A DNA stretch of 64,000 nt from Pontiella sulfatireligans (lineage in GTDB: Bacteria > Verrucomicrobiota > Kiritimatiellia > Kiritimatiellales > Pontiellaceae), in contig NZ_CAAHFH010000001.1 of assembly GCF_900890705.1 (NCBI RefSeq), positions 3,348,001-3,412,000 of the forward strand, given 5' to 3'. A program made the translations under genes and the position numbers. The notes under the pieces were generated by a model, which saw only the letters and a list, made by a program, of their open reading frames with translations, did no database searches and was not told the DNA's origin. Shown here piece by piece: positions 8,209 to 17,535 of the stretch (the stretch's first letter is position 1; each line of letters starts with the position of its first letter).

Positions 8209-8664
8209 GTAATGGATATGACCCGCAAATTCCCACTCGTCCGCATTAGAAACCAAGCCGGCCCGCACCGGATTCTGCCGCACATATTCCCCTTTCTCAG
8301 AATACGATTCATCCGAACGGATCAGATGATCGAAAAACTCCCGTTGCCATAGTGGCGCTTCGACACCGAGCAAAGGGCAAATTTCCTTGGCGCTCCATTG
8401 CTTCCATGAACCGATCATTTTCGACAGCGGGGTGCGGCTCTCGGCATCCGCACAAAAGAAATGCACATGGTCGGGCATAGCCACATACGACCCAATTGCC
8501 CAGCCATAGAGCTCAAAAGACTTCATCCAGTGAACGCGGAGAATTTCGTGAATGGTCGGACTGGCCAGAACCCTGCGCCGATCATGAGTGCAAACCGTGA
8601 TGAAATAACGCGGATGCGATTGATAAATCACACTTAAACGCTTCAAATGCTTTCTCTCCGGCAT
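8203..8664 (-). CDS. REP-associated tyrosine transposase (RAYT, Y1_Tnp)
   Basis: A 153-residue single-strand DNA transposase of the HUH/Y1 superfamily. The histidine pair is H66-V-H68 in AMPDHVHFF, and the catalytic tyrosine is Y127 in EKGEYVRQNPVRAGL, in the arrangement usual for RAYTs. GGAGGTGAT precedes the ATG. Both sides carry the same family of REP palindromes, which RAYTs cleave and are thought to spread. The terminal codons and stop overlap the downstream REP. RAYTs are usually single-copy domesticated genes, so this is more likely a resident REP system than a fresh insertion. Confidence 0.92.
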   Translation of the reverse strand: MPERKHLKRLSVIYQSHPRYFITVCTHDRRRVLASPTIHEILRVHWMKSFELYGWAIGSYVAMPDHVHFFCADAESRTPLSKMIGSWKQWSAKEICPLLGVEAPLWQREFFDHLIRSDESYSEKGEYVRQNPVRAGLVSNADEWEFAGHIHYV

Positions 8665-8700
8665 ATCACCTCCAACATGTTATTCGCAACCAACCCACCG

Positions 8701-8749
8701 CAAGCGGGGTCGCGGCCCCTGCCCTACACGCGTCGTCCTCGACCTCGGA
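8701..8749. repeat. REP-like element upstream of the RAYT gene
   Basis: The stretch CAAGCGGGGTCGCGGCCCC, then CCTACACGCGTCGTCCTCGA, closely matches 8009-8060 on the other side of the transposase gene. The GGGG/CCCC arms form a small hairpin. Its presence on both sides of the RAYT supports a RAYT-REP unit. Confidence 0.7.
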
Positions 8750-8760
8750 GAGTTGGTGCA

Positions 8761-9513
8761 TCAGCCAAATTTAACCAGCCCCGCTTCGCGAAGGCTGAGG
8801 AAGTCGGTTGAGTTGTGGTATTTTCGGTGGCCGATGACAATATGGTCGAGCACCTTGATGCCCATCACTTCGCCGGCCCCGATGAGCTGTTTGGTAATTT
8901 TAATATCCTCGGACGAGGGTGTCGGGTCACCGGAGGGATGGTTGTGCGCCAAAATCATGGCGGCGCACCGGCACTCGACCGCCTTGGCAAACAATTCGCG
9001 CGGGTGCACGAGGCTGCTGTTGAGCGTGCCCTGGCTGATTTGCTTCGGCTCGCCAATCAGCCGGTTTTTGGAGTCAAGCATCAGCGCCCAGAACACCTCA
9101 TGCTGAAGAATCCGGGCGCGTTCGCGCAACACGGCGGCCGCCTGCTCGGGCGTGACCACCATCGGGCTCTCGCCCACGCTCTCGCGGGTGAGCCGTTGCG
9201 CCAGTTCCATCGCCGCCTTGATCATCTGCGCCTTGACCGGACCAATGCTATTGACGGCCTGCAACTCCTGCACCGATGCCTTGGCCAAAGCGGTGAGTGA
9301 GCCGAAAGCCGAGAGCAGCCGTTGCGAAACCTCGACCACGTTCATGCCCCTGGTTCCCGTACGAAGAATCAGCGCCAGCAACACGGCGTCGGAAACGTTC
9401 TCCGCCCCCACCCGCTCAAACTCCTCGCGCGGCCGAAGCTGCACGGGCATATCGCACACCCGCAACGCTTCCAGCTTTATCGAATATTCGAGCTTCTCAG
9501 ATTTATCAGCCAT
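8761..9513 (-). CDS. radC: RadC/JAB-domain protein
   Basis: A 250-residue RadC family protein. The N-terminal half has the helix-hairpin-helix-like UPF0758 region (SVQELQAVNSIGPVKAQMI), and the C-terminal half is a JAB1/MPN+ metal-binding domain with AHNHPSGDPTPSSED, the metal-ligand motif. RadC is a probable DNA-processing or metalloprotease-like factor of unsettled biochemistry. I start at the ATG at 9513 because AGGAG lies 7 bp upstream, in preference to the longer reading frame. It lies between the RAYT unit and the broken DUF1016 gene, all on the minus strand. Confidence 0.9.
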   Translation of the reverse strand: MADKSEKLEYSIKLEALRVCDMPVQLRPREEFERVGAENVSDAVLLALILRTGTRGMNVVEVSQRLLSAFGSLTALAKASVQELQAVNSIGPVKAQMIKAAMELAQRLTRESVGESPMVVTPEQAAAVLRERARILQHEVFWALMLDSKNRLIGEPKQISQGTLNSSLVHPRELFAKAVECRCAAMILAHNHPSGDPTPSSEDIKITKQLIGAGEVMGIKVLDHIVIGHRKYHNSTDFLSLREAGLVKFG

Positions 9514-9577
9514 TGGAAAACTCCTGATAAGTGACGATTGAGGCGTGATTACATAAGAATCACGTCTCACGACTCAA

Positions 9578-10670
9578 TCATCCATATTTCAACGCACTCT
9601 CTTCAATCCGCATCCGCTCTTTGCGCAACTCCGCCTCCAATTGCTCCTTGGTCGGCAGGGCAAGCTGATACTTTGCCGCAAAAATCTGATCATTCTCTTC
9701 GCCTAGGATGTAGCGAACCACGGCATCGTTCTTTTCGGTGCAGAGCAACAGCCCCACGGTCGGATTGTCATCCTCACCACGCACCTCGCGGTCGAAATAG
9801 TTCACATACAGCTGCATCTGCCCCACATCGCCATGCGTCAGCTTTTCAAGCTTGAGATCCACCACCGCGTAGCACTTCAAACGGATATGATAGAAAACCA
9901 AGTCGGGGTAGAAATGATCGCCCTCCAACGTGATACGCATCTGCCGGGCAACAAACGCAAACCCGTTGCCGAGCTCCAGTAGAAATTGCTGGAGCGAGCC
10001 GATCAGCGCGTTTTCCAACGCGGTCTCGGAAAGTTCGTGCGACTCCGGCAGGTCAAGGAATTCCAGCACATATGGATCCTTTATGATATCGATGGGCTTC
10101 AACACCGGAGGAGCCTCCGCCAACCGAGCCTGCATCGCTTCCTGATCCTTGCTTTTGAGCAGCCGTTCGAAAAACAAGGAATGGATTTGGCGCTCCAACT
10201 GCCGGACACTCCAACTATTGGAAGCCGCTTCGCGTTCATAATATTCCCGCGCCGCCGGATGCTCTACCCTCATTAGCGCCCGATAATGCGACCAACCAAG
10301 CGATGGCATAAATCCTGCCGAATTCGTCACACAGTGTGTGACGAATTCGGCAGGATGAGTGCCAAAACACGGATCCCTTTCTTGGAAAGCAAGATAGAAC
10401 AACCGGAATAGTTTTTAGATTGGTTGCAGAAAATCCTTTCCCAAAACGATGGTTCAACTGGCTAGATAACTGATCAATCAACTCACCTGCATAGCCCGCC
10501 CGCTTCCCTCCAGCCTGAACCTCCTCCACTATCTCACGACCGATCAGCCAATAGGCGGCAACCATCTCGGAGTTGACGGAACGGACGACGTTCGTGCGAG
10601 CGGTTTCAAGAATTGAAATGACTCGCACGAACAAATCGGCATTCCCATTGATGAGGGGGTCCCCAGACAC
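9578..10670 (-). pseudogene. DUF1016 (YhcG-type) PDDEXK nuclease gene, frameshifted
   Basis: Two overlapping frames make up one DUF1016 protein. The N-terminal part (10670 to about 10410, GTG start with AAGGAG 8 bp upstream) has VNSEMVAAYWLIGREIVEEVQAG (residues about 33-55, DUF1016_N) and ends its homology at GKGFSATNLK. The C-terminal part resumes in another frame at LFYLAFQERD (about 10400), with LGWSHYRALMR, WSVRQLERQI and the nuclease core FYPDLVFYH...YAVVDLKLEKLTHGDVGQM. The shift lies at about 10405-10420, near an A5 run. A 45-bp perfect inverted repeat (10312-10356) sits just downstream, between the two conserved blocks. Either the gene is broken, or the assembly has an indel at the hairpin. 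Confidence 0.8.
10312..10356. repeat. Perfect inverted repeat, 21-bp arms, inside the DUF1016 gene
   Basis: Positions 10312-10332 are exactly reverse-complementary to 10336-10356, around a 3-nt centre. The arms contain GAATTCGTCACAC. The element is in a coding region, between the LFYLAF and LGWSHYR blocks of DUF1016, and can be read through without a stop. It shares its GTCACAC/GTGTGAC core with the palindrome in cmoA. Confidence 0.9.
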
Positions 10671-10729
10671 TGAAAGCTCTCCTTGTTTAAAACAAGACTT
10701 AGCTTATCAGCGCGCAATACACAATCTGT

Positions 10730-11167
10730 TTATTTCCCCGTAGAGCCAAACCCTCCCGCACCACGGGTGGTTTCGGTCAGCTCATCGACCATTTCATAAT
10801 AGATCGACGTGCAGTCGCAGGCGACGATCTGGAAAAGGCGCTGGCCTTTTTCAGCGGTATAGGTGAAATCCTTAATGTTGTCGCACATGGCCATCAGTTC
10901 ACCGCGGTAGCCTCCGTCGATGAGGCCGATGGAGTTGGCAAGGCGCAACGGAGTTTTGGAAATGCTGGAGCGGGGCATGAGATAGTAGGCGCGTCCGTCC
11001 TCCGGCTCGCAGGCGATGCCGAGCTTGATCGGCTTGGTTTCGCCGGGCTCGATGACAAAGTCTTCGAGCACGTAGAGATCGAGTCCGGCGTCGCCTTCGT
11101 GGAAGTGGCCGTGGTCGGAGTAGATTTCGCGTGCGTTTTCATTAAGCGGCTTAATTCTTAAATACAT
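10730..11167 (-). CDS. dut: dUTP diphosphatase
   Basis: A 145-residue trimeric dUTPase that hydrolyses dUTP to dUMP and pyrophosphate. All five motifs are present in order: DAGLDLY (26-32), PRSS, the GLIDGGYRGEL uracil-binding hairpin, KGQRLFQIV, and the C-terminal RGAGGFGSTG phosphate-binding tail. The ATG at 11167 (MYLRIKPLNEN) gives the usual family length; the longer frame adds an unrelated 71-residue extension that covers an interspersed repeat. AGGGA lies 8 bp upstream. It is divergent from purN. Confidence 0.93.
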   Translation of the reverse strand: MYLRIKPLNENAREIYSDHGHFHEGDAGLDLYVLEDFVIEPGETKPIKLGIACEPEDGRAYYLMPRSSISKTPLRLANSIGLIDGGYRGELMAMCDNIKDFTYTAEKGQRLFQIVACDCTSIYYEMVDELTETTRGAGGFGSTGK

Positions 11168-11230
11168 AGCATAGTCCCTGTGTTTGGTTGTTAAAAATCC
11201 TGATGATATTATCCATTCCGCCAGAATTCT

Positions 11231-11303
11231 TAAACCACGAAATACACGAACCACACGAAAACCATCCTTTCCTTCCTTTCGTGTATTTGGTGTATTTCTT
11301 GAT
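11231..11303. repeat. Interspersed inverted repeat (CACGAAATACACGAA type)
   Basis: The left arm, with AACCACGAAATACACGAA, is an imperfect inverse of the right arm, with TTCGTGTATTTGGTGTATTTC. It occupies most of the dut-purN intergenic space. A related element lies between cmoA and cmoB. Such CACGAA-type repeats are common in intergenic DNA of PVC bacteria. Confidence 0.65.
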
Positions 11304-11328
11304 TCATCCATCATTGAAGGGGAATTAT

Positions 11329-11937
11329 ATGTTGAAGCTAGCCATTTTTGGATCGGGATCGGGCACCAACTGCCAGGCAATTATTAATGCGATAGAAGCG
11401 GGAACGCTGGATGCAGAAATCAAGTGTGTACTGGCAGACAGCGAGGATGCCTATATTCTGGAGCGCGCCCGTCAGCACAACATTCCGGCGATCTATTTCG
11501 ACTGCGCCCCGTTCAAGACCAAGCTCGATGGCGAGGCCGAGCAGAAGGTTCTCCAAACCCTGACAGACCACGACGTAAACTTTATCGCACTCGCCGGCTT
11601 CATGCGGATTGTGAAGGACGGCCTGCTCAACGCCTACGCCGGACGGATGATCAATATCCACCCCTCTCTGCTGCCCAGCTTTCCCGGCCTCGACAGCGGC
11701 AAGCAGGCGTTCGACTATGGCGTTAAGTTTACCGGTTGCACCGTCCATTTTGTGGATGCGGGCGTCGACACCGGCGCGGTCATCAACCAAAAGTGCATCG
11801 CCATCGAAAACGATGATACGCTCGACTCTATGATGGATAAGCTCCACGCACAGGAGCACATCGCCTATCCCGAGGCGCTGCAATGGATCGCCGAAGGCCG
11901 CATCCAGCTCAACGGCCGGCGCATCACACTCAAATAA
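11329..11937 (+). CDS. purN: Phosphoribosylglycinamide formyltransferase (PurN)
   Basis: A 202-residue GAR transformylase that uses 10-formyltetrahydrofolate to formylate GAR in purine synthesis. It shows the phosphate-binding FGSGSGTN (7-14) and the catalytic triad residues Asn109 and His111 (INIHPSLLP) and Asp147 (DAGVDTG). The start at 11329 has GAAGGGGA upstream and opens with the family sequence MLKLAIFGSGSGTN. It is followed by a decayed polysaccharide gene on the same strand, which begins 18 bp after its stop. Confidence 0.95.
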   Translation: MLKLAIFGSGSGTNCQAIINAIEAGTLDAEIKCVLADSEDAYILERARQHNIPAIYFDCAPFKTKLDGEAEQKVLQTLTDHDVNFIALAGFMRIVKDGLLNAYAGRMINIHPSLLPSFPGLDSGKQAFDYGVKFTGCTVHFVDAGVDTGAVINQKCIAIENDDTLDSMMDKLHAQEHIAYPEALQWIAEGRIQLNGRRITLK

Positions 11938-11955
11938 GTTCCAAGGATTGGACGA

Positions 11956-13154
11956 GTGGAATCGATGACAAACCGAATCCACATCGTCATGACGAGCGTC
12001 ATCCTTAGCGTTCTGGAAGGAACGCCCAACGCCTACCTGAAAACTGTCGAAGAGCCCCTTTACGCAGCGACCGCTCGAATATCTGTATTCGATGACAGCC
12101 CTGCGGCCAATCCCGAGTTTGTGCGCACCCAAATAGCAATCTTGCAATCCGAACCTATCCAGATCGAGGTAATCAACCGCCTAGACCTCCGGAAAACGTG
12201 GGGAAAGAACGGCGCGGAGCTGCCACTCGCCGAAACCTTGCAGACGCTCAAAAATTGCACTCAAATCTACCCGCATGCCGATACGTCGTTGATTGCCGTT
12301 TCAGTGAAACGAAGCGACCCAAATGAGGCGGCAAAGATCGCAAATGAAATCGCCAATACCTCTCGGGATTCGCGCTTGGACATTCTCCTCGAGAACGCAC
12401 GGCGCAAGAATGAAATATTGGCCAAGGTTCTCAAGGATCAACTCAAACGCGTAGATGAGGCCAAACAAACCGTTGAACAGATCAAAAAAGAACACTCCGA
12501 TCAGGGTGTTGAAAGCGGAAGAAGCGCCGAGGTGGATAAAATCCAGTTGCGCCAAATCGAAACGGATCGATTAATGGCCCAGCTCCACATGACCAAAAAA
12601 GCTGAGTTGCGGCAAATGATCGAATCGGAAAAGGACAAAAAGCTAATCGACAGGGCATCACGCTTAAAACCGACAGACACGTTTATTTCATCCCTCATCG
12701 AACAACTCCAGGATGTTAAAAAAAACAGCAACTCCAGCTGGACGACGCTAATTACGGCGAAGAGCACCCGGAAATGAAACGGGCCAGAGCACAAAAAGAA
12801 GCGCTGGAAAAAGCTTTAAACCGGCATATGCAAAACGTGGAAGAAGGCTTGGAAGCCGAGTACCAACTGGCGAAGAACAACTTCGATAGCTTGAACGCTA
12901 TGGCAGCCGATATCCATGCCAGATACACCCCCTCGCACCTAGCCCAGCTTCGCCCCCTTCGCATTGCTCAGGCAAACCTAGAGTCGGAGGAGTTCATCTA
13001 CAAATCTCTTAAGGACAAATTGCGTCAGGAAAAGATCATTCTTGAAATCCCGCGCAATCCGGTTGAGATCATCGACGCTGCCAAACCGAGCAATCGGCCG
13101 GTTAATCGCCAACGCTCTGATTCATCGGCTAAAAATCGGCAGACGCGGGGATAG
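11956..13154 (+). pseudogene. Wzz-like chain-length determinant gene, decayed
   Basis: Two consecutive frames together resemble the periplasmic part of a Wzz/exopolysaccharide tyrosine-kinase adaptor. The first (to 12777) has EPLYAATARISVFDD, the usual post-membrane block, then AILQSEPIQIEVINRL, DTSLIAVSVKRSDPNEAAKI and coiled coil. At an A8 tract (12718-12725) the homology passes to another frame: after the shift one reads QQLQLDDANYGEEHPEMKRA, which continues into the second frame (12774-13154) and ends near RNPVEIIDAAKPS, where the second membrane segment is missing. The first membrane segment is also poor. One extra A would rejoin the halves, but the truncated end indicates real decay. 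Confidence 0.72.
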
Positions 13155-13273
13155 GGTCAGTCCTTGAAGGCAAAGGGTCAGCCCGTGAATTGTAGCATTT
13201 TATCCGCTTTTCCCTCTGGAAGCCGACCTGTAAAAACTCCGCATCACCCCGCTCTTCACCTAAAAAGCTCTTT

Positions 13274-14083
13274 TCAGAATTTTTCGGGGATGAGTTTGAA
13301 GGGGTAATCCTTCTCTTTGTATTTTTTGCCGATCTTTCGCTCGGGCAGCTCGACGGGATCCTCTTTGATCTCCTTGTAGTCAACGCAGCTGAGCAGGTGG
13401 CTGATAATGTTCAACCGCGCGCGCTTCTTGTCGTCGGAGTGCACCACATGCCACGGCGCCCAAGGAGTGTCGGTGGCGACAAACATGTCGTCGCGGGCCC
13501 GGGTGTACTCGTCCCAGCGGGTGTAGGATTTAATGTCCATCTCGGATAGCTTCCAGACTTTGCGCGGGTCGTCGATGCGGTCGTTGAGTCGCTTGGCCTG
13601 CTCTTCGGGGCTGACTTCGAGCCAGTACTTGATCAGGATGATGCCCGAATCAATCAGGGTTTTTTCCAGAGAGGGAATAAGCTCAAGAAACTTGAGGGAC
13701 TGCTCTTCGGTGCAGAAGCCCATCACCCGTTCAACGCCGGCGCGGTTGTACCAGCTGCGGTCGAAGATGGAAATTTCGCCGCCGGCTGGAAGATGCGGAA
13801 TGTAGCGCTGGGTGTAGAGCTGGGTTTTCTCCCGGTCCGTCGGGGCGGGAAGCGCCACCACGGTGAAGATCCGCGGGCTGACCCGTTCGGTGATGGCCTT
13901 GATGGCGCCGCCTTTCCCTGCGCCGTCGCGCCCTTCGAAGACGATGCAGATTTTGAGCCCTTTCTTAACCACCCACCGCTGCAGCTTGACCAGCTCGCCA
14001 TGGAGCTTCTCCAACTCGCGGTCATACTCTTTTCTGCCCAAGGTAGTTTTGCCCTTTTCTTCCTTGTCCTTTTTCTTGCCCAT
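13274..14083 (-). CDS. ppk2: Polyphosphate kinase 2 (PPK2)
   Basis: A 269-residue PPK2 family enzyme that transfers phosphate between polyphosphate and nucleotides. It has the Walker A motif FEGRDGAGKGG, the lid-region sequence ALPAPTDREKTQLYTQRYIPHLP with its conserved arginines, and Walker B FDRSWYNRAGVERVMGF. The length fits a one-domain class I PPK2. I place the start at the ATG at 14083, 6 bp after a strong GGAGG, rather than at the GTG 3 bp upstream. The lysine-rich N-terminus (GKKKDKEEKGK) is usual for the family. It converges with the decayed Wzz-like gene. Confidence 0.93.
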   Translation of the reverse strand: MGKKKDKEEKGKTTLGRKEYDRELEKLHGELVKLQRWVVKKGLKICIVFEGRDGAGKGGAIKAITERVSPRIFTVVALPAPTDREKTQLYTQRYIPHLPAGGEISIFDRSWYNRAGVERVMGFCTEEQSLKFLELIPSLEKTLIDSGIILIKYWLEVSPEEQAKRLNDRIDDPRKVWKLSEMDIKSYTRWDEYTRARDDMFVATDTPWAPWHVVHSDDKKRARLNIISHLLSCVDYKEIKEDPVELPERKIGKKYKEKDYPFKLIPEKF

Positions 14084-14328
14084 CACATGCCTCCTTTAAG
14101 GGATCTATCTTTGTATCGCCGGAAAATGCATAAACTGTTTTAGCGGCACTTGTTTGCGACAGAGCCGCCTTGGACTGCGCCCAACGTAGCGAGATAATTT
14201 TGTGCAGCAAAATAATAACCTAATGAAATGGTTCACAACCGTCTCCGCTTTCAAAGCGCCGACGGGGTCGGGCGCACTCCAAAGCACTTCGTGCAATCCA
14301 AGCATCCACCAATCCAGTCTTCCAACCC
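14084..14328. other. Intergenic region, no gene seen
   Basis: This 245-bp space lies between ppk2 and the SNF2 helicase, both on the minus strand. Apart from the ppk2 Shine-Dalgarno site near 14090 and a GC-rich CGACGGGGTCGGGCG stretch near 14265, I see no gene, RNA or clear terminator. It must contain the ppk2 promoter. Confidence 0.5.
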
Positions 14329-17300
14329 CTACAGGTTCAGCAGCTCCTGCACGTCTTCCCACGTCAGCTTTTGCATGACCTGCTCGTCTGTGGTGAGGGT
14401 GGCGTCGATGACCACCTTCTTGCGCCGCTGCATGGCGAGAACCTTTTCTTCGACGGTACCCTTGGTGATGAGCTTGACGCTGTAGACGGTGCGCTTCTGG
14501 CCGATGCGGTGGGCGCGGTCGGTGGCCTGATCTTCAACGGCGGGGTTCCACCAAGGGTCGAAATGGATCACCATGTCGGCCCCGGTAAGATTGAGGCCGG
14601 TGCCTCCGGCCTTGAGACTCATCAGGAACACGGGGATGGAGTGGTCCTTGTTGAACTTGCGGACGACATCCTGGCGGTCCTTGGTGCTTCCATCGAGATA
14701 AGTATACTTGATTTTCCGCTCGTCCATTTCCTGCTTAAGGATCGCCAGCATGGAGGTGAACTGGCTGAAAACGAGAACACGGTGCTTGCTGTCGATTGCC
14801 TCGTTGAGCAACTCGAAGAAGAGCTCCATCTTGGCGGACGGGTGCTTGCTCTTGACGCCGTCGAGTTTGAGCAGGTCGATATGGTTGCAGGTCTGGCGCA
14901 GGCGCAGGAGCGTCTTGAGAATTTCCATCCGGCTCTTGTTGAAGCCTTCCTTCTCGACCATCTCGGCAATCTTGTTTTTGGATTCTGCGAGCAGCGATTT
15001 GTAGACCTTGTGCTGGTCCGCCGTGAGCTTGCACGGCGCGATGCGTTCGATCTTCGGAGGCAGGTCCTTGGCGACGTGCTTCTTCATGCGGCGCAGCAGG
15101 AACGGATGCAGCTTGCGGCGCAGCTTGGCCTGGGCATGTTCGCCGGCGTTGCCGCCGTTGAGGATGGGCAACTCGTAGAATTCGCGGAAATCCTTGTGGT
15201 GGCCGAGATAGCCGGGCATCAGGTAGTCCATGATCGACCATAGGTCGGTCACGCCGTTTTCAACCGGCGTGCCGGTGAGCACCAGCCGGTGGTCGGCCCG
15301 AAGCTTTTTGGCGGCCAACGCATTCTGGGTGGTGCGGTTCTTAATGTGCTGAGCCTCGTCCAAAATGGCGATCGAATAGACGCTTTCGAGATGCTTTTCA
15401 ATGTCGCGCCGCATCAACGCGTAGGACGTGATGACCAGATCAGACTTTGGAATCTGCTTCCACTTGCGGTGGCGGTCGGTGCCGTGGAGGGAGAGCACCT
15501 TTAAGTTGGGGGTAAACTTGGCGGACTCTTCGCACCAGTTTTCCACCAGGCTGGTCGGACAGATGAGCAGGGCCGGCTTGCCCTGATGGTTTGCGTCGGT
15601 GCGGCCGAGCTGGATCCAGGCCAGCGTCTGCAGCGTTTTGCCCAAGCCCATTTCATCGGCCAGAATCCCGCAAAAGCCGCGGTTTTCAAGAAAGCGGAGC
15701 CAGTTGACGCCTTCATACTGATAGGAGCGCAGCGTTCCATTGAGCTTCGGGTGGAGTTCGACCGGTTCAACCCGGTCCTGGGCGTTTTGCTGCTGGGCGC
15801 GTTCCAGCCAAGTGGGCGTAGCCTTGATGCCGATGCCGTCGAGCGCAGTAAGCGACGACTGGACATAACTGCCGTAGATGCCGCTCAAGCGGAAGGAGCC
15901 GGGCTTGTCGCCGGTTCCCACTGCGCAGTCCTCGAAGACTTCGCGTGCCTGCAGGATGGCGTCGCCGTCGAGCAGAACAGTGCGGCCGTTGCGCTCGATG
16001 AATGAGTCGCCCTTCATCAGCGCACGCTGGATGTCGCGCTCGGAAATGCTGCCGGTGCCCACATCATATTCATAACTGACATCAAAATAGTCGCCGGAAT
16101 CGGATTCATCGACATGGACGATGGGAACGGCATAGTCGGCCTGTTCTGCAAAAGGCTTTACGCGCCCTTCGAGCTCGACCTGCCAGCCGAAGCGGCGGAT
16201 CTGCGGGACGCCGGTTCCCAGAAAATTAAGCACTTCGCGCGGTCCGACAATGTTGCGCAGCGTATCCCCCGCCCGGCCGACAAAACCGACGACTTCGAGC
16301 TTTTCAACGGCTTCCTTTTCGGCCGCCATGTTGCGGATGCGGTAGCGGAGCAGATCCTTTGGATCGGGGATGGCGAAGTTGCCGCGCATGTCGGCGCGGC
16401 CGGCCACTAGCTCGACTTCATCGTTGTAGCGCGCATAGAGCGTCGCCGCCAGCGAAGCCGGACTGCCCTTCACCACCAGACGGAACGTCGGCTTGGCCGG
16501 CTTCATGAAGAACAGGTCGGACGTTATGTCGGTTCGAACCGCCATCAGTTTTTCGACCTTCGGCAATTCGGTCATCAAAAAAGACGGAACCTCCTCGCGC
16601 GGAATGACCATCCGGCCTTGATAGATCTCTTGGAACGACTTCGGCAGAACCTGACTGATCGGCCAAAACTGCCCAGCACTGAACACCCAGCCCGAGCTTT
16701 GGCCAATGATATAGACCGGGAAAAGCTCCGTCTGCCCGTCGGGAAGCGCCACCGCAACGTTGAGCAGCAGCTCGCCGTTCTCGCGGTTCATGTCCATTTC
16801 CATCACGGAATCGAGCATACCCTTATTGACCAGGCATCCCTTTTTCTGCCCCTTCAGATGAATGACCTTGCCGTGGTGCAGGCGCAGGATGTTGATCAGG
16901 TCATAAATGGAAACCTGCAGCCCGCTTTTGAGTGCGCCGCCGCAAATGTCTTCCAGCACGTAGAGGATGCTTTCATCGCGGTGGGTGAATGAAAGCGGCA
17001 TATTGTCCGGAACATCGCTGGCCGGTTTGCGGGTGCCGTCATACTCGACAGAAACATGCAGGCCGATCCGCCTGGCCTTCACCTGATCCTGCCAGCCCTC
17101 GGCCAGCTCAACAACGAGATTCGCCTTCACCGCGTTGGGATCGCTTTTTTTCACCCGCTGGATGCGGCTGCCGCCCGAGGCCTTGGCAATGCGGTCGATG
17201 CGGCGCTGCTCGTCCGCCGCCTTTTTCTTGCGCGCCGGGTCGGAGTGGAGGCGGATGACCTCCAACCCCATGGCGACCAGATGCGAGCAAATCAAGCCGC

Positions 17301-17535
17301 GTTCCTGGTTGTCGCGGCACGGGCAGTGGTTTTCAACCAGCCCGTTTTTAAGCACCTCGAACTTGCTGCGCATGCCGCGCGGACCGAGATTCAACGTGCC
17401 GGTAATGAAGGGGTGCTCAAAGGTTACCTTTTCCACGACCCCGCGCTCGAACAAAGCCTTGCCGTCGCGAAAAGCGCGCCAGCCGGCCCAATCCTTCAGC
17501 TTTTTCTCGGTATATGGAATCTTATCACTCATCAT
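14329..17535 (-). CDS. SWIM-domain SNF2-family DEAD/DEAH helicase
   Basis: A 1068-residue Snf2/Rad54-type ATPase. The N-terminal SWIM zinc finger has C71, C73, C83 and H85 (CPCRDNQERGLICSHL). The middle (about 150-600) is the usual poorly conserved SNF2-associated region. The ATPase core has LADEMGLGKTLQTLAW (Walker A), DEAQHIKN (Walker B), LTGTPVENGVTDLWS, and motifs V-VI: SLKAGGTGLNLTGADMV and ATDRAHRIGQ. It probably moves or remodels protein-DNA or RNA-polymerase complexes (the HepA/RapA clan), but its cellular role is unknown. The start is the first of two ATGs and has no good ribosome-binding site. It is divergent from panD. Confidence 0.93.
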   Translation of the reverse strand: MMSDKIPYTEKKLKDWAGWRAFRDGKALFERGVVEKVTFEHPFITGTLNLGPRGMRSKFEVLKNGLVENHCPCRDNQERGLICSHLVAMGLEVIRLHSDPARKKKAADEQRRIDRIAKASGGSRIQRVKKSDPNAVKANLVVELAEGWQDQVKARRIGLHVSVEYDGTRKPASDVPDNMPLSFTHRDESILYVLEDICGGALKSGLQVSIYDLINILRLHHGKVIHLKGQKKGCLVNKGMLDSVMEMDMNRENGELLLNVAVALPDGQTELFPVYIIGQSSGWVFSAGQFWPISQVLPKSFQEIYQGRMVIPREEVPSFLMTELPKVEKLMAVRTDITSDLFFMKPAKPTFRLVVKGSPASLAATLYARYNDEVELVAGRADMRGNFAIPDPKDLLRYRIRNMAAEKEAVEKLEVVGFVGRAGDTLRNIVGPREVLNFLGTGVPQIRRFGWQVELEGRVKPFAEQADYAVPIVHVDESDSGDYFDVSYEYDVGTGSISERDIQRALMKGDSFIERNGRTVLLDGDAILQAREVFEDCAVGTGDKPGSFRLSGIYGSYVQSSLTALDGIGIKATPTWLERAQQQNAQDRVEPVELHPKLNGTLRSYQYEGVNWLRFLENRGFCGILADEMGLGKTLQTLAWIQLGRTDANHQGKPALLICPTSLVENWCEESAKFTPNLKVLSLHGTDRHRKWKQIPKSDLVITSYALMRRDIEKHLESVYSIAILDEAQHIKNRTTQNALAAKKLRADHRLVLTGTPVENGVTDLWSIMDYLMPGYLGHHKDFREFYELPILNGGNAGEHAQAKLRRKLHPFLLRRMKKHVAKDLPPKIERIAPCKLTADQHKVYKSLLAESKNKIAEMVEKEGFNKSRMEILKTLLRLRQTCNHIDLLKLDGVKSKHPSAKMELFFELLNEAIDSKHRVLVFSQFTSMLAILKQEMDERKIKYTYLDGSTKDRQDVVRKFNKDHSIPVFLMSLKAGGTGLNLTGADMVIHFDPWWNPAVEDQATDRAHRIGQKRTVYSVKLITKGTVEEKVLAMQRRKKVVIDATLTTDEQVMQKLTWEDVQELLNL

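Noticed and set aside
10236..10670. The N-terminal DUF1016 frame as a separate intact protein
   Set aside because: Its homology stops at NLK and the tail after it is the out-of-frame reading of the C-terminal half.
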